Shown here in pieces: positions 33,606 through 43,599 of a stretch of DNA of 64,000 nt. This DNA is from NCEH01 sp002257205 (GTDB lineage Bacteria > Pseudomonadota > Alphaproteobacteria > Rhizobiales > Xanthobacteraceae). Numbering within the stretch: position 1 is the stretch's first letter; every line of letters begins with the position of its first letter. A program made the translations under genes and the position numbers. Below the pieces are notes generated by a model. The model did not search any database. It had not been told where the DNA came from and saw nothing but the letters and a program-made list of their open reading frames with translations. The stretch lies in NCBI RefSeq assembly GCF_043195105.1, contig NZ_JBAFWO010000003.1; one strand, written 5' to 3'.

Positions 33606-34205
33606 ATGCAAGCGTTTCTGATCGGTATCGATAAGTTCAATACCTTTGTTGGCAAGTTATTCGCCTGGGTCATCGTTATCCTTACCGTCGCCATCTGCTA
33701 CGAGGTCTTTTGCAGATACGTTCTGCGGTCCCCCACATCTTGGGCCTATGACGTCTCTTACATTCTGTATGGCACTTTGTTCATGATGGCGGGCGCCTAC
33801 ACGCTCTCGCGCAACGGTCATGTGCGCGGTGACTTCCTGTATCGCAACTGGCCTCCGAAGCGGCAGGCCGCGGTCGATCTGGTGCTCTATTTCCTGTTCT
33901 TTTTTCCTGGGATCATCGCCCTCATCTACTCGGGCTGGGGATATTTTTATCTCTCCTACCTACTCAACGAACACTCTTCCTTCTCGCCCGACGGGCCGAG
34001 GATCTGGCCCTTCAAAGGGCTCATTCCCATCACTGGCGTGCTCATGTTCATGCAGGGCGTGGTCGAGGTGATCCGTTGCATCATCACCTTGCGCACCGGA
34101 GTCTGGCCGGATCGACTGCACGATGTGGAGGAGATGGAGAAACTCATTCTTGAAGACGCCGCCAACAAGGCGGATGCCGAAGCCATCGGTAAGGGGGCAC
34201 TGTGA
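33606..34205 (+). CDS. dctQ: TRAP transporter small permease (DctQ)
   Basis: 199 aa from ATG 33606, about six bases after a GGAG; the longer frame to 33504 is not protein-like. Four hydrophobic helices lie at about residues 10-35, 45-68, 90-115 and 137-160, with the family motif YEVFCRYVLRSPTSWAYDVS after the first helix and R-GHVRGDF in the first loop. It is the membrane partner of DctM. It overlaps dctM by one base (TGATG), so the two are translationally coupled. Confidence 0.92.
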   Translation: MQAFLIGIDKFNTFVGKLFAWVIVILTVAICYEVFCRYVLRSPTSWAYDVSYILYGTLFMMAGAYTLSRNGHVRGDFLYRNWPPKRQAAVDLVLYFLFFFPGIIALIYSGWGYFYLSYLLNEHSSFSPDGPRIWPFKGLIPITGVLMFMQGVVEVIRCIITLRTGVWPDRLHDVEEMEKLILEDAANKADAEAIGKGAL

Positions 34206-35530
34206 TGTTTTTGTCGGATCCCGCCCTCGGAATTTTGATGCTCGTTCTATTCCTTGTCTTCCTCATGCTCGGATTTCCCATCGCATTTACGCTGATGGCT
34301 CTTGGTGTAGGCTTTGGATACATCACACGCGGCGATACGGTGTTTCAATTGTTCGTCCAGCGCACCTACAGCGTCATGGCGAACGACGTCCTGATCTCGA
34401 TCCCCCTGTTCCTGTTCATGGGCTATGTGGTGGAACGAGCGAACATCCTCGATCGCCTGTTCCGGGCGATCCAGCTGGCAGCGGGCTGGGTGCCGGGATC
34501 GCTCGCGGTGGCCACCCTAATCACCTGCGCCATGTTCGCGACCGCCACCGGCATTGTCGGCGCGGTGGTGACGCTCATGGGCCTGCTGGCTTTTCCGGCC
34601 ATGCTGCGGGCCGGCTACGACACCAAGATCGCCGCCGGCGTGGTGTGCGCGGGCGGTTGCCTTGGCATTTTGATACCTCCCAGCGTGATGCTGATCCTCT
34701 ACGGCGCGACTGCCGGCGTTTCGGTGGTGAAGCTTTATGCCGCCGCCTTCCTGCCCGGCCTCATGCTGACTGGCCTTTACATGGGCTATGTCATCATCCG
34801 CGCGATGCTGAACCCGGCGCTCGCGCCGAAGCTGCCTCCGGAGGCAATGGCCCGCTCGTTCGGTGAGATCGCGTTCGCCCTGGCGAGCTCGTTCTTTCCC
34901 CTCGCCCTCCTGATCAGCGGCGTGCTCGGGGCGATCATCTTTGGCCTCGCGACGCCGTCCGAGGCGGCGGCCATCGGGGCGGCGGGCGCGGTTCTGCTCG
35001 CCCTCGCCTATCGCACCTTCTCGTTCAACAAGCTGAAGGAGAGCGTGTTCCTCACCGCACGCGCCTCGGCCATGGTGTGCTGGCTGTTCGTCGGCTCGGC
35101 TGTGTTCTCGGCTGTGTTCGCATTACTGGGCGGGCAGAGGGTGGTCGAGGAATTCATCCTCGCGCTCAACCTCGGGCCCATCGGCTTCCTGCTGCTGACC
35201 CAGGCCATCATCTTCGTTCTGGGCTGGCCGCTGGAATGGACCGAGATCATCGTGATCTTCCTGCCCATCTTCCTGCCGCTGCTGGACGATTTCGGCGTGG
35301 ACCCGATCTTCTTCGGCATCCTCGTCGCGCTCAATCTCCAGACCTCGTTCCTTTCACCGCCCGTTGCCATGGCCCCCTTCTACCTGAAGGGAGTGGCGCC
35401 GAAGAACGTCTCCATCGATCAGATTTTCTCCGGCGTGATGCCCTTCCTCTATCTCGTCATCTTCGCCATGATCATGCTTTACGTCTTCCCCGGCATCGCC
35501 CTGTGGTTGCCGAAGGCGCTCTACGGATGA
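34205..35530 (+). CDS. dctM: TRAP transporter large permease (DctM)
   Basis: 441 aa with about 12 transmembrane helices, from ATG 34205 in the TGATG overlap with dctQ. Family signatures: LGFPIAFTLMALG, SIPLFLFMGYVVERA, A-ATGIVGAVVTLMGLLAFPAML, CAGGCLGILIPPSVMLILYG and ATPSEAAAIGA-GA. It imports the DctP ligand using an ion gradient (usually Na+). The closing motif SPPVAMAPFYLKGVAP is well conserved. A DUF488 gene follows six bases later. Confidence 0.94.
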   Translation: MFLSDPALGILMLVLFLVFLMLGFPIAFTLMALGVGFGYITRGDTVFQLFVQRTYSVMANDVLISIPLFLFMGYVVERANILDRLFRAIQLAAGWVPGSLAVATLITCAMFATATGIVGAVVTLMGLLAFPAMLRAGYDTKIAAGVVCAGGCLGILIPPSVMLILYGATAGVSVVKLYAAAFLPGLMLTGLYMGYVIIRAMLNPALAPKLPPEAMARSFGEIAFALASSFFPLALLISGVLGAIIFGLATPSEAAAIGAAGAVLLALAYRTFSFNKLKESVFLTARASAMVCWLFVGSAVFSAVFALLGGQRVVEEFILALNLGPIGFLLLTQAIIFVLGWPLEWTEIIVIFLPIFLPLLDDFGVDPIFFGILVALNLQTSFLSPPVAMAPFYLKGVAPKNVSIDQIFSGVMPFLYLVIFAMIMLYVFPGIALWLPKALYG

Positions 35531-35536
35531 GGATCG

Positions 35537-36001
35537 ATGGCGAAAACCAAGGCGACCGAACTCTTCACGGTCGGCTATGAGCAAACGACGTCCGGCGCGT
35601 TTCAGGACACCCTGACCCGTGCCGGCGTCGATCTCCTGGTGGACGTGCGCGCGGTCGCCGCCTCGCGCCGTCCCGGCTTCTCGAAAACCGCCCTGGCCGC
35701 GGGTATCGCGGAACACGGCATCGCCTATGTGCACCTGCGGGCGCTGGGCACGCCGAAGGAAGGCCGGCTCGCGGCACGCTCGGGCGATCACGACGCGCTG
35801 ATGCGCATTTACGACGCTCACCTCGCGACCGACAAAGCCCGGGAAGCGCTGGATGAATTGGCGACGCTGGCGCAGGGCCGGCGCATCTGCCTCATGTGCT
35901 ACGAGCGCCATGTGGAAGGCTGCCACCGCCTGCGCCTCTCGCAATTCCTGTGCGAGCGGCTCGACCTGCCGGTCACGCACCTGGTCGCCGACCCGTTCTG
36001 A
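35537..36001 (+). CDS. DUF488-family protein, 154 aa
   Basis: Family features: F-TVGYEQTT near the start, VDLLVDVRAVAASRRPGFSK, YVHLRALGTPKEGR and the Cys/His motif CLMCYERHVEGCHR at about residues 115-128. DUF488 proteins are small and soluble, with conserved Cys/His/Arg residues suggesting catalysis, but no activity is established. The start lies six bases after the dctM stop, so it is probably read from the TRAP operon although a link with transport is not evident. Confidence 0.88.
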   Translation: MAKTKATELFTVGYEQTTSGAFQDTLTRAGVDLLVDVRAVAASRRPGFSKTALAAGIAEHGIAYVHLRALGTPKEGRLAARSGDHDALMRIYDAHLATDKAREALDELATLAQGRRICLMCYERHVEGCHRLRLSQFLCERLDLPVTHLVADPF

Positions 36002-36070
36002 GCCCGCCAGCGCTGGCTCAACCGGGATCGAACGGTCCGCGCGCAGCGCGCACGGACCGAGGCCTTGGTG

Positions 36071-37270
36071 TCAGGCCCGCGTGCGCGGCAAGCTCATCAC
36101 CAGGCAGAACGACAGCAGGCAGCCGATGGCGCCGGCAAGGAACATGGAGCCATAGCCGAAGCTCGCCACCAGGACACCCGCCACCGGACCTGTGACGCCG
36201 AGCGCGACGTCGAAGAAGGCCAGGAACCCGCCCACCGCGAGGCCCCGGCTCTCCGCCGGCACGCGCCGCACCGCCTCGACGCCCAGGGCGGGAAAGATCA
36301 GCGAGAATCCGATGCCCGACAGCGCCGCGCCGGCCAGCGCCAGGCCCGGTCCGGACGCGACCCACAGCATGAGCTGCGCCGCAGCCAGGATCAGCAGCGA
36401 TACGGCGGCGACGCCCCGGCCACCGATCCGGTCCGGCAGATGCGCGAGGAACAGGCGCACCCCGATATAAGTCGCGCCGAACAGGAACAGCCCCGCCCCG
36501 GCATGGGGCCAGCCTCGGCTGGCGAACACCAGGGCCAGGAAGGTGGCTAGCACCGCGAACGGCGCCGTCGCCAGCGCCAGGGCCACGCCGTGGCGCCAGA
36601 TCAGCCCCAGCACATGGTGAAAACCAAGCCTGCGCCCGGGCATCGTTGGCACGGCGGAGACCAAAAATACCATCGGCAGGGCCACCAGAGGCGCAATGGC
36701 CGCCACCACCGCGACGCCGGCAAAGCCATAGGCGGCGTGGATGGCGAGGCCTATCGGCGCACCCATGCCGATGGCGGCATAGAGCGCGATGCCCTGCCAG
36801 GCCATGACCCGTCCGGTATTGGCAAGGCCCACGCGGCCGATGCCCCATGCCATGGTGCCGGTGAGGAACAGGCTTTCCGCAAGACCGAGGCACAGTCGGC
36901 CGGCGGTCAGCACGCCAAGGCTTGCAATGGGCGCCGAGGTCTGGAGCGAGCCGAGATAGAGCAACCCGGCCACCACCGCGAGCGGCAGGCCCACGATCAC
37001 CGCCATCTTGGCCCCGTAGCGATCGACCGCCGATCCGGCGAACTGGCGCGTCAGCAAGGTTGCGAAGGACTGGATGCCGACAGCAAGCCCCGCGGTGGCA
37101 ATGCTGAAGCCGAGCGTTTCATGCACGTGCAAGGCCAGCACCGGCAAAGGCACGGCGAGGGAGAGGGCGCTGAAGAACACGATCCACACCAACGGCAGCA
37201 GGCGCAGCAGAACCGTGCGGGACGACAGGGGCGCGAGCCCGGAATCGGAAGTATTGGGAGGATTCAACAT
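36071..37270 (-). CDS. MFS transporter (YhhS/YfcJ-like)
   Basis: 399 aa with 12 predicted helices, ATG 37270 (a TTG precedes it directly). The motif QFAGSAVDRYGAKMAVIVG between helices 2 and 3 is the MFS signature. The pattern TLGFSIATAGLAVGIQSFATLLTRQFAG and GMGAPIGLAIHAAYGF resembles the UPF0226 (YhhS/YfcJ) group of putative arabinose-efflux-like carriers. It is monocistronic. The substrate is unknown; drug or small-molecule export is common in this group. Confidence 0.85.
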   Translation of the reverse strand: MLNPPNTSDSGLAPLSSRTVLLRLLPLVWIVFFSALSLAVPLPVLALHVHETLGFSIATAGLAVGIQSFATLLTRQFAGSAVDRYGAKMAVIVGLPLAVVAGLLYLGSLQTSAPIASLGVLTAGRLCLGLAESLFLTGTMAWGIGRVGLANTGRVMAWQGIALYAAIGMGAPIGLAIHAAYGFAGVAVVAAIAPLVALPMVFLVSAVPTMPGRRLGFHHVLGLIWRHGVALALATAPFAVLATFLALVFASRGWPHAGAGLFLFGATYIGVRLFLAHLPDRIGGRGVAAVSLLILAAAQLMLWVASGPGLALAGAALSGIGFSLIFPALGVEAVRRVPAESRGLAVGGFLAFFDVALGVTGPVAGVLVASFGYGSMFLAGAIGCLLSFCLVMSLPRTRA

Positions 37271-37372
37271 CAAATCGCGCTTTCGGGTAGGGCGGCCGAT
37301 ATTGCCGCACCACGTTGCGCGTTGGTTGACGTCAGACGCTTACGGAGGGAATTCACCCTCATGAGCGGATGT

Positions 37373-39070
37373 CTAGGACTTGGCATTTGACGGGTCAAGC
37401 GCGTCGGTCTCCTGCGCGGTCATCTGCGAGAACGCGTGCTCGGGTGCTGGCTCTAGCACCTGCGCGCGGGCACGCGACAGCGCCTCCGGCGTGTCCACGT
37501 CGAGGAAGGCACCCGGCCCTTCCACCTCGATCTCCACTACGGCCTCGGCGTGCGCGGCGATCAGATGACGGGCGCCCACGTCCCCTTCCAGTTTCGTAAG
37601 GGCATCGAAGAAACGCCGGTCCCACAGCACGGGATTGCCGCGCCGCCCGTCGGCCACCGGCAGCACGATTAGGCGACCCGCATCGGGATCGAACGCAGAC
37701 ATGAGCGCATCGAGGATCTGCGGCCCCACCAGGGGCATGTCGCCGAGCATCACCAAGGCCGCTCCTGCCCCGCCCGGCACCGCCGTGATACCGGCACGCA
37801 CGGAGGTGGACAGACCCTCGGCAAAGGCCGGATTGTGCACGAAGATCACCGGCAGGCCGGCGAGGATCCGTTCCACGCGCGCCTGCTCGTGCCCGGTCAC
37901 CACCACCACAGGGGATGCCCGCGCGACCAGCGCGGCTTCCACCACGCGGCGCACGACCGGGCGGCCGCCCACATCCTCCAACAGCTTGTTCGGGCCGCCC
38001 ATGCGCGTGCCCCGGCCCGCCGCCAGCACGATGGCGGCCACGGGCGGCTTTTCGTCGGCCATATCGTCCATCCCGGTTCCGCCGCGGGGCTGAGGCCGCG
38101 TGATGATCTCACCCAACAAGCCACCAACGCCCCAGCCGCCGATGTCGGACGCCGTGAGCGGCACATCCGCGAGACACCGCATCAGCACCCAGTCGAAACC
38201 GTTCTCCTTGGGGCTGCGCGCGCAGCCGGGCGCGCCGAGCACCGGAATGCCGTCGAGAACGCCCAGCATCAGCAGATTGCCGGGGTCCACGGGCATGCCG
38301 AGCCGCTCCACCCGGCCGCCGGCCGCTTCAAGCGCGGCGGGAATCACGTCGCGCCGGTCCACGATGGCGGACGCGCCGAACACCACGACGCAATCCGCCC
38401 CTTCGGCTCGGACCTGTTCAATCGCCACGGCCAATTCCGGAGCCGCGTGCGGCACGCGCACATCATGGCAGATCTCGGCGCCGGCCGGGGCTAGGCGCTG
38501 GCGCGTGACGCGCAGGGTCTTTTCCACCACCTTGTCGGCGAGGCCCGGGAGCAGGGTCGAAATCACCGCCACCCGCTGGCGACGGAACGGAGCGATGCGA
38601 ACCGCCGGGCGCGCCAGCGCCGCCGCCGTTTCCATCAGCGCCGCCGGGATAGCGTAGGGAATGATCTTCACCGTCGCCACCATGTCGCCCTCGGCGATGG
38701 TGCGGAACGGCTCCAGTGTGGCGAAGGTCACCGCCTCGTCCAGCGCATTCAGCGCATCGACGGCGGCACGGTCGATCTCCAATATTCCGGCGCGCGTGGC
38801 GAACAGATTGGCGCGGCCGGTGAAGGCCGAAGCCGCACGCAGCCCGTCTCCACCCAGGCCTGCGGCGAGGCGGTTGGCGGCGAAGTCCTCGGACACGTCT
38901 TCCGCCTCAAGCCGGGCCACGACCACTTCGGCCAGCCCCGCCGCCTCAAGCGCGACCACCTCGTCCGGCCCGATGCGCGCGCCCTTCTTGAGGGTAAAAT
39001 GCTGCGTCCGCACCGAATGGGCGAGGATGGCGCCCTGCGCCAGCGCCGGCGGAACGGGTCCGAATTTCAC
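37373..39070 (-). CDS. Fused molybdopterin-binding (MoeA-like) and MocA-like nucleotidyltransferase
   Basis: 565 aa starting with GTG 39070, which overlaps the XdhC stop (GTGA). Residues about 1-335 are a molybdopterin-binding domain (HSVRTQHFTLKKGARIGPDEV, then RVAVISTLLPGLADK and VVVFGASAIVDRRDVIP-A). Residues about 345-545 are a MocA/MobA-like domain with AAIVLAAGRGTRMGGPNKLL and MLGDMPLVG. Such fusions insert or cytidylate the molybdenum cofactor (MCD) for xanthine-dehydrogenase-family enzymes. The neighbours are XdhC-type chaperones and coxSLM/DE, so it probably matures that hydroxylase in the cytoplasm. Confidence 0.9.
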   Translation of the reverse strand: MKFGPVPPALAQGAILAHSVRTQHFTLKKGARIGPDEVVALEAAGLAEVVVARLEAEDVSEDFAANRLAAGLGGDGLRAASAFTGRANLFATRAGILEIDRAAVDALNALDEAVTFATLEPFRTIAEGDMVATVKIIPYAIPAALMETAAALARPAVRIAPFRRQRVAVISTLLPGLADKVVEKTLRVTRQRLAPAGAEICHDVRVPHAAPELAVAIEQVRAEGADCVVVFGASAIVDRRDVIPAALEAAGGRVERLGMPVDPGNLLMLGVLDGIPVLGAPGCARSPKENGFDWVLMRCLADVPLTASDIGGWGVGGLLGEIITRPQPRGGTGMDDMADEKPPVAAIVLAAGRGTRMGGPNKLLEDVGGRPVVRRVVEAALVARASPVVVVTGHEQARVERILAGLPVIFVHNPAFAEGLSTSVRAGITAVPGGAGAALVMLGDMPLVGPQILDALMSAFDPDAGRLIVLPVADGRRGNPVLWDRRFFDALTKLEGDVGARHLIAAHAEAVVEIEVEGPGAFLDVDTPEALSRARAQVLEPAPEHAFSQMTAQETDALDPSNAKS

Positions 39071-39777
39071 GCGGCAGCCTCGGTCTTGGCCGGCACAAGG
39101 CTACCCTTGCGCAGCGCGCCGATGATCTGGGCGAGAACCGCGACCGCGATCTCCTCCGGGCTCGCCGCGCCGATATCGAGGCCGATGGGCGCATGGATGC
39201 GGCCGATTTCCTCTTGCGCGATTCCGAGCGTCGCAAGGCGCTCCACGCGCTTGGCATGGGTACGCCGCGAGCCGAGCGCGCCGACATAGAAGCAGCCGGC
39301 CGTCAGCGCGGCTTGCAGCGCCGGCTCGTCGATCTTCGGATCATGGGTCAAGGCGGCGACGGCCGTGAAGGCGTCTAGCGGAACCTCTTTGAGAGCCTCG
39401 TCGGGCCATTTGGCGATCACCGTCGTATCCGGAAAGCGCTCGGGGGTCGCAAAGGCGGTGCGCGGGTCGATGACGGTGATGTCATAGCCCGCGATCCGGG
39501 CGAGCGGCGCCAGCGCCTGGGAGATATGGACCGCTCCGATCGCCACGATACGCGGCGGCGGCACCTGGACCGTCAGGAAGACCCGTCCGGACGGCGTTTC
39601 GAGAATGCCGCTCTTGCCGCTCGCCAGCGCGGCGCGCAACGAGAGCTCAAGCGCATCGCCGGAAACAGCTTCGCCGGCCACCAGGCGCTGGGTCCCGGTT
39701 TCGAGTTCGGTGACAAGCACGGCGGCGCGGCGGGCGGCGCGCGCGGCGGTGAGCTGGGCCAGGATTTCGAGGTTCAT
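39067..39777 (-). CDS. XdhC/CoxF-family molybdenum cofactor chaperone (with Rossmann domain)
   Basis: 236 aa from ATG 39777; the open frame continues to 39969, but that region overlaps the gene before it and is not protein-like. The C-terminal half has the XdhC Rossmann domain: RIVAIGAVHISQALAPLARIAGY, DPRTAFATPERF, ALTHDPKIDEPALQAAL, FYVGALGSRRTHAKR and IHAPIGLDIGA-SPEEIAVAV. XdhC binds Mo cofactor, protects it through sulfuration and delivers it to XDH-like apoenzymes. It overlaps the downstream fusion gene by four bases and lies 38 bp after the CoxI-like gene. Confidence 0.9.
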   Translation of the reverse strand: MNLEILAQLTAARAARRAAVLVTELETGTQRLVAGEAVSGDALELSLRAALASGKSGILETPSGRVFLTVQVPPPRIVAIGAVHISQALAPLARIAGYDITVIDPRTAFATPERFPDTTVIAKWPDEALKEVPLDAFTAVAALTHDPKIDEPALQAALTAGCFYVGALGSRRTHAKRVERLATLGIAQEEIGRIHAPIGLDIGAASPEEIAVAVLAQIIGALRKGSLVPAKTEAAA

Positions 39778-39815
39778 GATCGCGCTTCCTAAGCTGCGGG
39801 ACAGGGCGACGCGGC

Positions 39816-40139
39816 TCAGTCCACCCGCTCGACATAGACGCGGATGGCGCCGCCGCAGGAGAGACCGACGCGCCACGCCGTTTCGTCGGCAACGCCAAAC
39901 TCCAGGATGCGCGGCTTGCCGGATTCGATGACGTCCATCGCCTCGCTGACCACCGCGCCTTCCACGCACCCGCCGGAGACGGAGCCGAGGAATCCGCCGT
40001 CCTGGTCCACGGCCAGATGACTGCCCACCGGCCGGGGCGCCGAGCCCCAGGTTTCCAGGACGGTCGCGAGCGCGACTCCCTTGCCTTCACGGCGCCAGCG
40101 CAGGGCGCCTTCGAGGACATCCTCGTTCGAGCTGGTCAT
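39816..40139 (-). CDS. XdhC/CoxI-family N-domain protein, 107 aa
   Basis: AGGAGG lies six bases before ATG 40139. It is the single XdhC/CoxI domain (PF02625): ALATVLETWGSAPRPVGSHLAV, GGFLGSVSGGCVEGAVV and SCGGAIRVYVERVD, with both conserved cysteines (GGC, SCGG). In full-length XdhC proteins this domain is N-terminal to the Rossmann part; here the Rossmann protein is encoded by the next gene. It probably works with it in cofactor transfer. Confidence 0.9.
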   Translation of the reverse strand: MTSSNEDVLEGALRWRREGKGVALATVLETWGSAPRPVGSHLAVDQDGGFLGSVSGGCVEGAVVSEAMDVIESGKPRILEFGVADETAWRVGLSCGGAIRVYVERVD

Positions 40140-40183
40140 TGAATCCTCCTGCGGAGTGCGATTCTGGCAATCAGGCCGCGTTA

Positions 40184-40193
40184 CCTATATAGG
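40184..40193. promoter_or_regulatory. Palindrome CCTATATAGG in the divergent coxI-like/epmB-like gap
   Basis: A perfect 10-bp palindrome containing TATATA, in the 117-bp gap between divergent starts (40139 minus, 40257 plus). It could act as a -10 element for either strand or as a regulator site. Confidence 0.3.
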
Positions 40194-40230
40194 GGCGGCC
40201 CCCGCGTATTGAGCATTCAGACGCCACATC

Positions 40231-40245
40231 ACGGAAAATTTCCGT
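40231..40245. promoter_or_regulatory. Palindrome ACGGAAA-A-TTTCCGT in the leader of the EpmB/KamA-like gene
   Basis: Seven-base perfect arms around one base, 12-26 bp before ATG 40257. It overlaps the place where an SD should be; no good SD is otherwise seen. It might be an operator or a translation-controlling hairpin. Confidence 0.35.
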
Positions 40246-40256
40246 CGGAAAAGCCC

Positions 40257-41303
40257 ATGTCCACCCTGCGCACTGCCGACGACATCATCGCGGCCGGCCT
40301 CGCTCCCGAGGCGCGGCGGGAGGATCTGGCACGGGTCGGCGCGCGCTATGCGGTGGCGATCACGCCCGACCTCGCGGCATTGATCGCGCGCGACGATCCC
40401 GCGGACCCCATCGCGCGCCAGTTCGTGCCGGACCGGGCCGAACTTGATGTGCAGGCGATGGAATTGGCCGATCCCATCGGCGATGAGGCCCATTCCCCCG
40501 TGCCGGGCATCGTGCACCGCTATCCGGACCGGGTCTTGCTGAAGCTGGTGAGCGTCTGTGCCGTCTATTGCCGCTTCTGTTTCCGGCGCGAGATGGTGGG
40601 GCCGGGCGGTGAAACCGCGCTGAGCCCGACGCAGTTCGATGCGGCCCTCGCCTATATCGCGGCCACCCCGGCGATCTGGGAAGTGATCCTCACCGGCGGC
40701 GACCCCTTCATGGTCTCGCCCCGCCGCATGGCCGAGGTGGTGCAGCGCCTCGCCGCCATCGAACACGTGAAGGTGGTGCGCTTCCACACCCGCGTGCCGA
40801 TCGCCGCGCCCGAACGGTTGAGCGATGCGCTGATCGCCGCCCTCAAGGCGCCGGGCGTCGCCTCTTATGTGGTGGTCCATGCCAATCACGCGCGCGAGCT
40901 TCAGCCGAGCGTACGTGCGGCGCTCGCCCGCCTCGTGGACGCCGGGGTGCCGGTGCTCTCGCAATCGGTGCTGCTGAAGGGCGTGAATGACGACGCGCAG
41001 GCGCTCGCCGATCTGTTTCGCGCGTTGGTGGAATGCCGGGTGAAGCCGTATTATCTGCACCATCCCGATCTTGCGCCCGGCACGGCCCATTTCCGATTGC
41101 CGATCGCGACCGGCGTGGCGCTGATGCGCGCCCTTCGCGGCCGTCTCTCCGGCGTTGCGCTACCGACCTATGTGCTCGACATCCCGGGCGGCTACGGCAA
41201 GGTTCCGCTCACCCCCGGCTATCTCGAGTCCGGCGGGCGCACCGTGCGGGATCATTGCGGCGAGGTGCATGCTTATCCACCCGCCATGACCGAGGAGGCG
41301 TGA
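40257..41303 (+). CDS. Radical SAM lysine 2,3-aminomutase family protein (EpmB/KamA-like)
   Basis: 348 aa from ATG 40257. The radical-SAM cluster motif CAVYCRFC has Cys101, Cys105 and Cys108. The family motifs ILTGGDPFM, VKVVRFHTRVP, VLSQSVLLKGVND and C-RVKPYYLHHPDLAPGTAHFR follow, with PLP-Lys region V-TYVLDIPGGYGKVPL. The length matches EpmB (EF-P lysine beta-lysylation path) better than clostridial KamA, which is longer. No efp or epmA gene is in the window. It sits among Mo-hydroxylase genes on the opposite strand, and its last 31 bp overlap the end of coxE. Confidence 0.88.
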   Translation: MSTLRTADDIIAAGLAPEARREDLARVGARYAVAITPDLAALIARDDPADPIARQFVPDRAELDVQAMELADPIGDEAHSPVPGIVHRYPDRVLLKLVSVCAVYCRFCFRREMVGPGGETALSPTQFDAALAYIAATPAIWEVILTGGDPFMVSPRRMAEVVQRLAAIEHVKVVRFHTRVPIAAPERLSDALIAALKAPGVASYVVVHANHARELQPSVRAALARLVDAGVPVLSQSVLLKGVNDDAQALADLFRALVECRVKPYYLHHPDLAPGTAHFRLPIATGVALMRALRGRLSGVALPTYVLDIPGGYGKVPLTPGYLESGGRTVRDHCGEVHAYPPAMTEEA

Positions 41304-42519
41304 CGCCGGGTGCCGCGCCCGTTTGCCCCCCGCGCCCTCTCGTCCGCCTCCTCGGCGAGCGCCGCGACCAGGGCCTCCAGGCTCGCCAGATTATGTACCG
41401 GCCGGAACGCATCCACATGGGGCAACATCGCCCGGATGCCGCGCGCCTTGGGTTCGAAACGGTCGTAGCGCAGCAAAGGATTAAGCCAGATCAGCCGGTG
41501 CCCGGACCGGCGCAGGCGATCCATTTCCACGTCGAGCATGGCGTCGGCGTCGCGCTCCAGCCCGTCGGTGATCAGCAGGACGATGGGATTTTGCCCCATG
41601 ACCCGGCGCGACCAGATCTTGTTGAAGGCCCGCAGCGAGGCGGCAATGCGCGTGCCTCCGGCCCAGTCCCGTGCGGTCTGGCCGGCCTTCTCCAGGGCCT
41701 CGTCCGGATCGCGATGGCGCAGCACGCGCGTCACATTGGTGAGCCGCGTGCCGAAAAGGAACGTATGCACCCGCCCGCGCCGCTCCGTGAGCGCATGGAG
41801 GAAATGCAGCACCGGCCGCGAATAATCCGCCATCGAGCCTGAAATATCCACCAGCGCCACCACGGGGCGGGGCCGCGCCCGCGGCCCGCGCCTGCGCAGT
41901 GCCATGAAGGCGCCGCCGCTCGCCATCGAGGCGCGCAGGGAGGCTCGAAGATCGAACGCCGTGCCCTTCTTGTCCGCCTTCAGGCGGCGGGTCTCAATCT
42001 CGTTGTCGGGAAGGCGCAGGCGGGCGATGCGGCGGCGCGCCAGCGCCAGTTCCTCGGCGCTCATCTGGGCGAAATCCTTGGTGCGCAGCACATCCGCGTT
42101 GGAGGCGCTGAAATGGGCCTCAACCTCGATCTCGCTCTTCTTGGCGCGGTGCTCGCGGCCCACCCCGGCGAACAGCGCATCCTCCACGCGCTTGCGCACT
42201 TTCGCCTTGTCCTTCGCCTCAGCCCCCGGTGCGGGCGGCGAGAGCATGGCGATCAGCCGCTCGGCCTGGGCGCGCCGCCGCCAGAACAGCTGGAACGCCT
42301 GGTCGAACACCTCCTGATGTTCGTGGCGGCTGACGAACACCGCCCGCAGCACATTGTAGAAATCCTCCCGCGCGCCGATGCCCGCGGCGTCCACCGCCTG
42401 GACTGCATCGAGCACCGTGCCTGGGCCCACCGGAAGGCCGGCGGCGCGGAGCGCGCGGCCGAAATAGGCGATATTGTGGGAAAGCCGGCCCTCGCTCCCG
42501 GCAGCCGGCACGGCTTCGC

Positions 42520-42523
<4 letters not shown>
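41273..42523 (-). CDS. coxE: VWA-domain CoxE-family protein
   Basis: 416 aa from ATG 42523, sharing ATGA with the coxD stop. The N-terminal half is the CoxE helical region (NIAYFGRALRAAGLPVGPGTVLDAVQAV). The C-terminal von Willebrand A domain has a MIDAS motif DISGSMADY at residues 226-233, followed by TFLFGTRLTNVTRVL and LLITDGLERDADAMLDVEM. With the MoxR-type ATPase CoxD it acts in post-translational assembly of the Mo site of CODH-like enzymes (shown for Oligotropha). It is the last gene of the cox operon and is convergent with the radical SAM gene. Confidence 0.93.
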
Positions 42524-43440
<917 letters not shown>

Positions 43441-43567
43441 GGGGCCAGCCTAGGTCTCAGCATTCACTCTTGTCCCGATGCTGTGGCTGGCCTGGCCAAT
43501 TTTCGCAAGCGACACCAGTCGATCGACAGCGCCCGAGCGGCGTCAAACCGGACAGAATGTGGGGCGA

Positions 43568-43587
43568 CCCGGCGGAGAAACGCCGGG
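43568..43587 (-). promoter_or_regulatory. Stem-loop between coxM and coxD
   Basis: CCCGGCG/CGCCGGG (43568-43574, 43581-43587) with a GAGAAA loop lies just after the coxM stop. There is no following T-run on the minus strand, so it is more likely an mRNA-processing or attenuating hairpin than a full terminator, setting structural genes apart from coxDE. Confidence 0.4.
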
Positions 43588-43599
43588 ATCACCGACACC

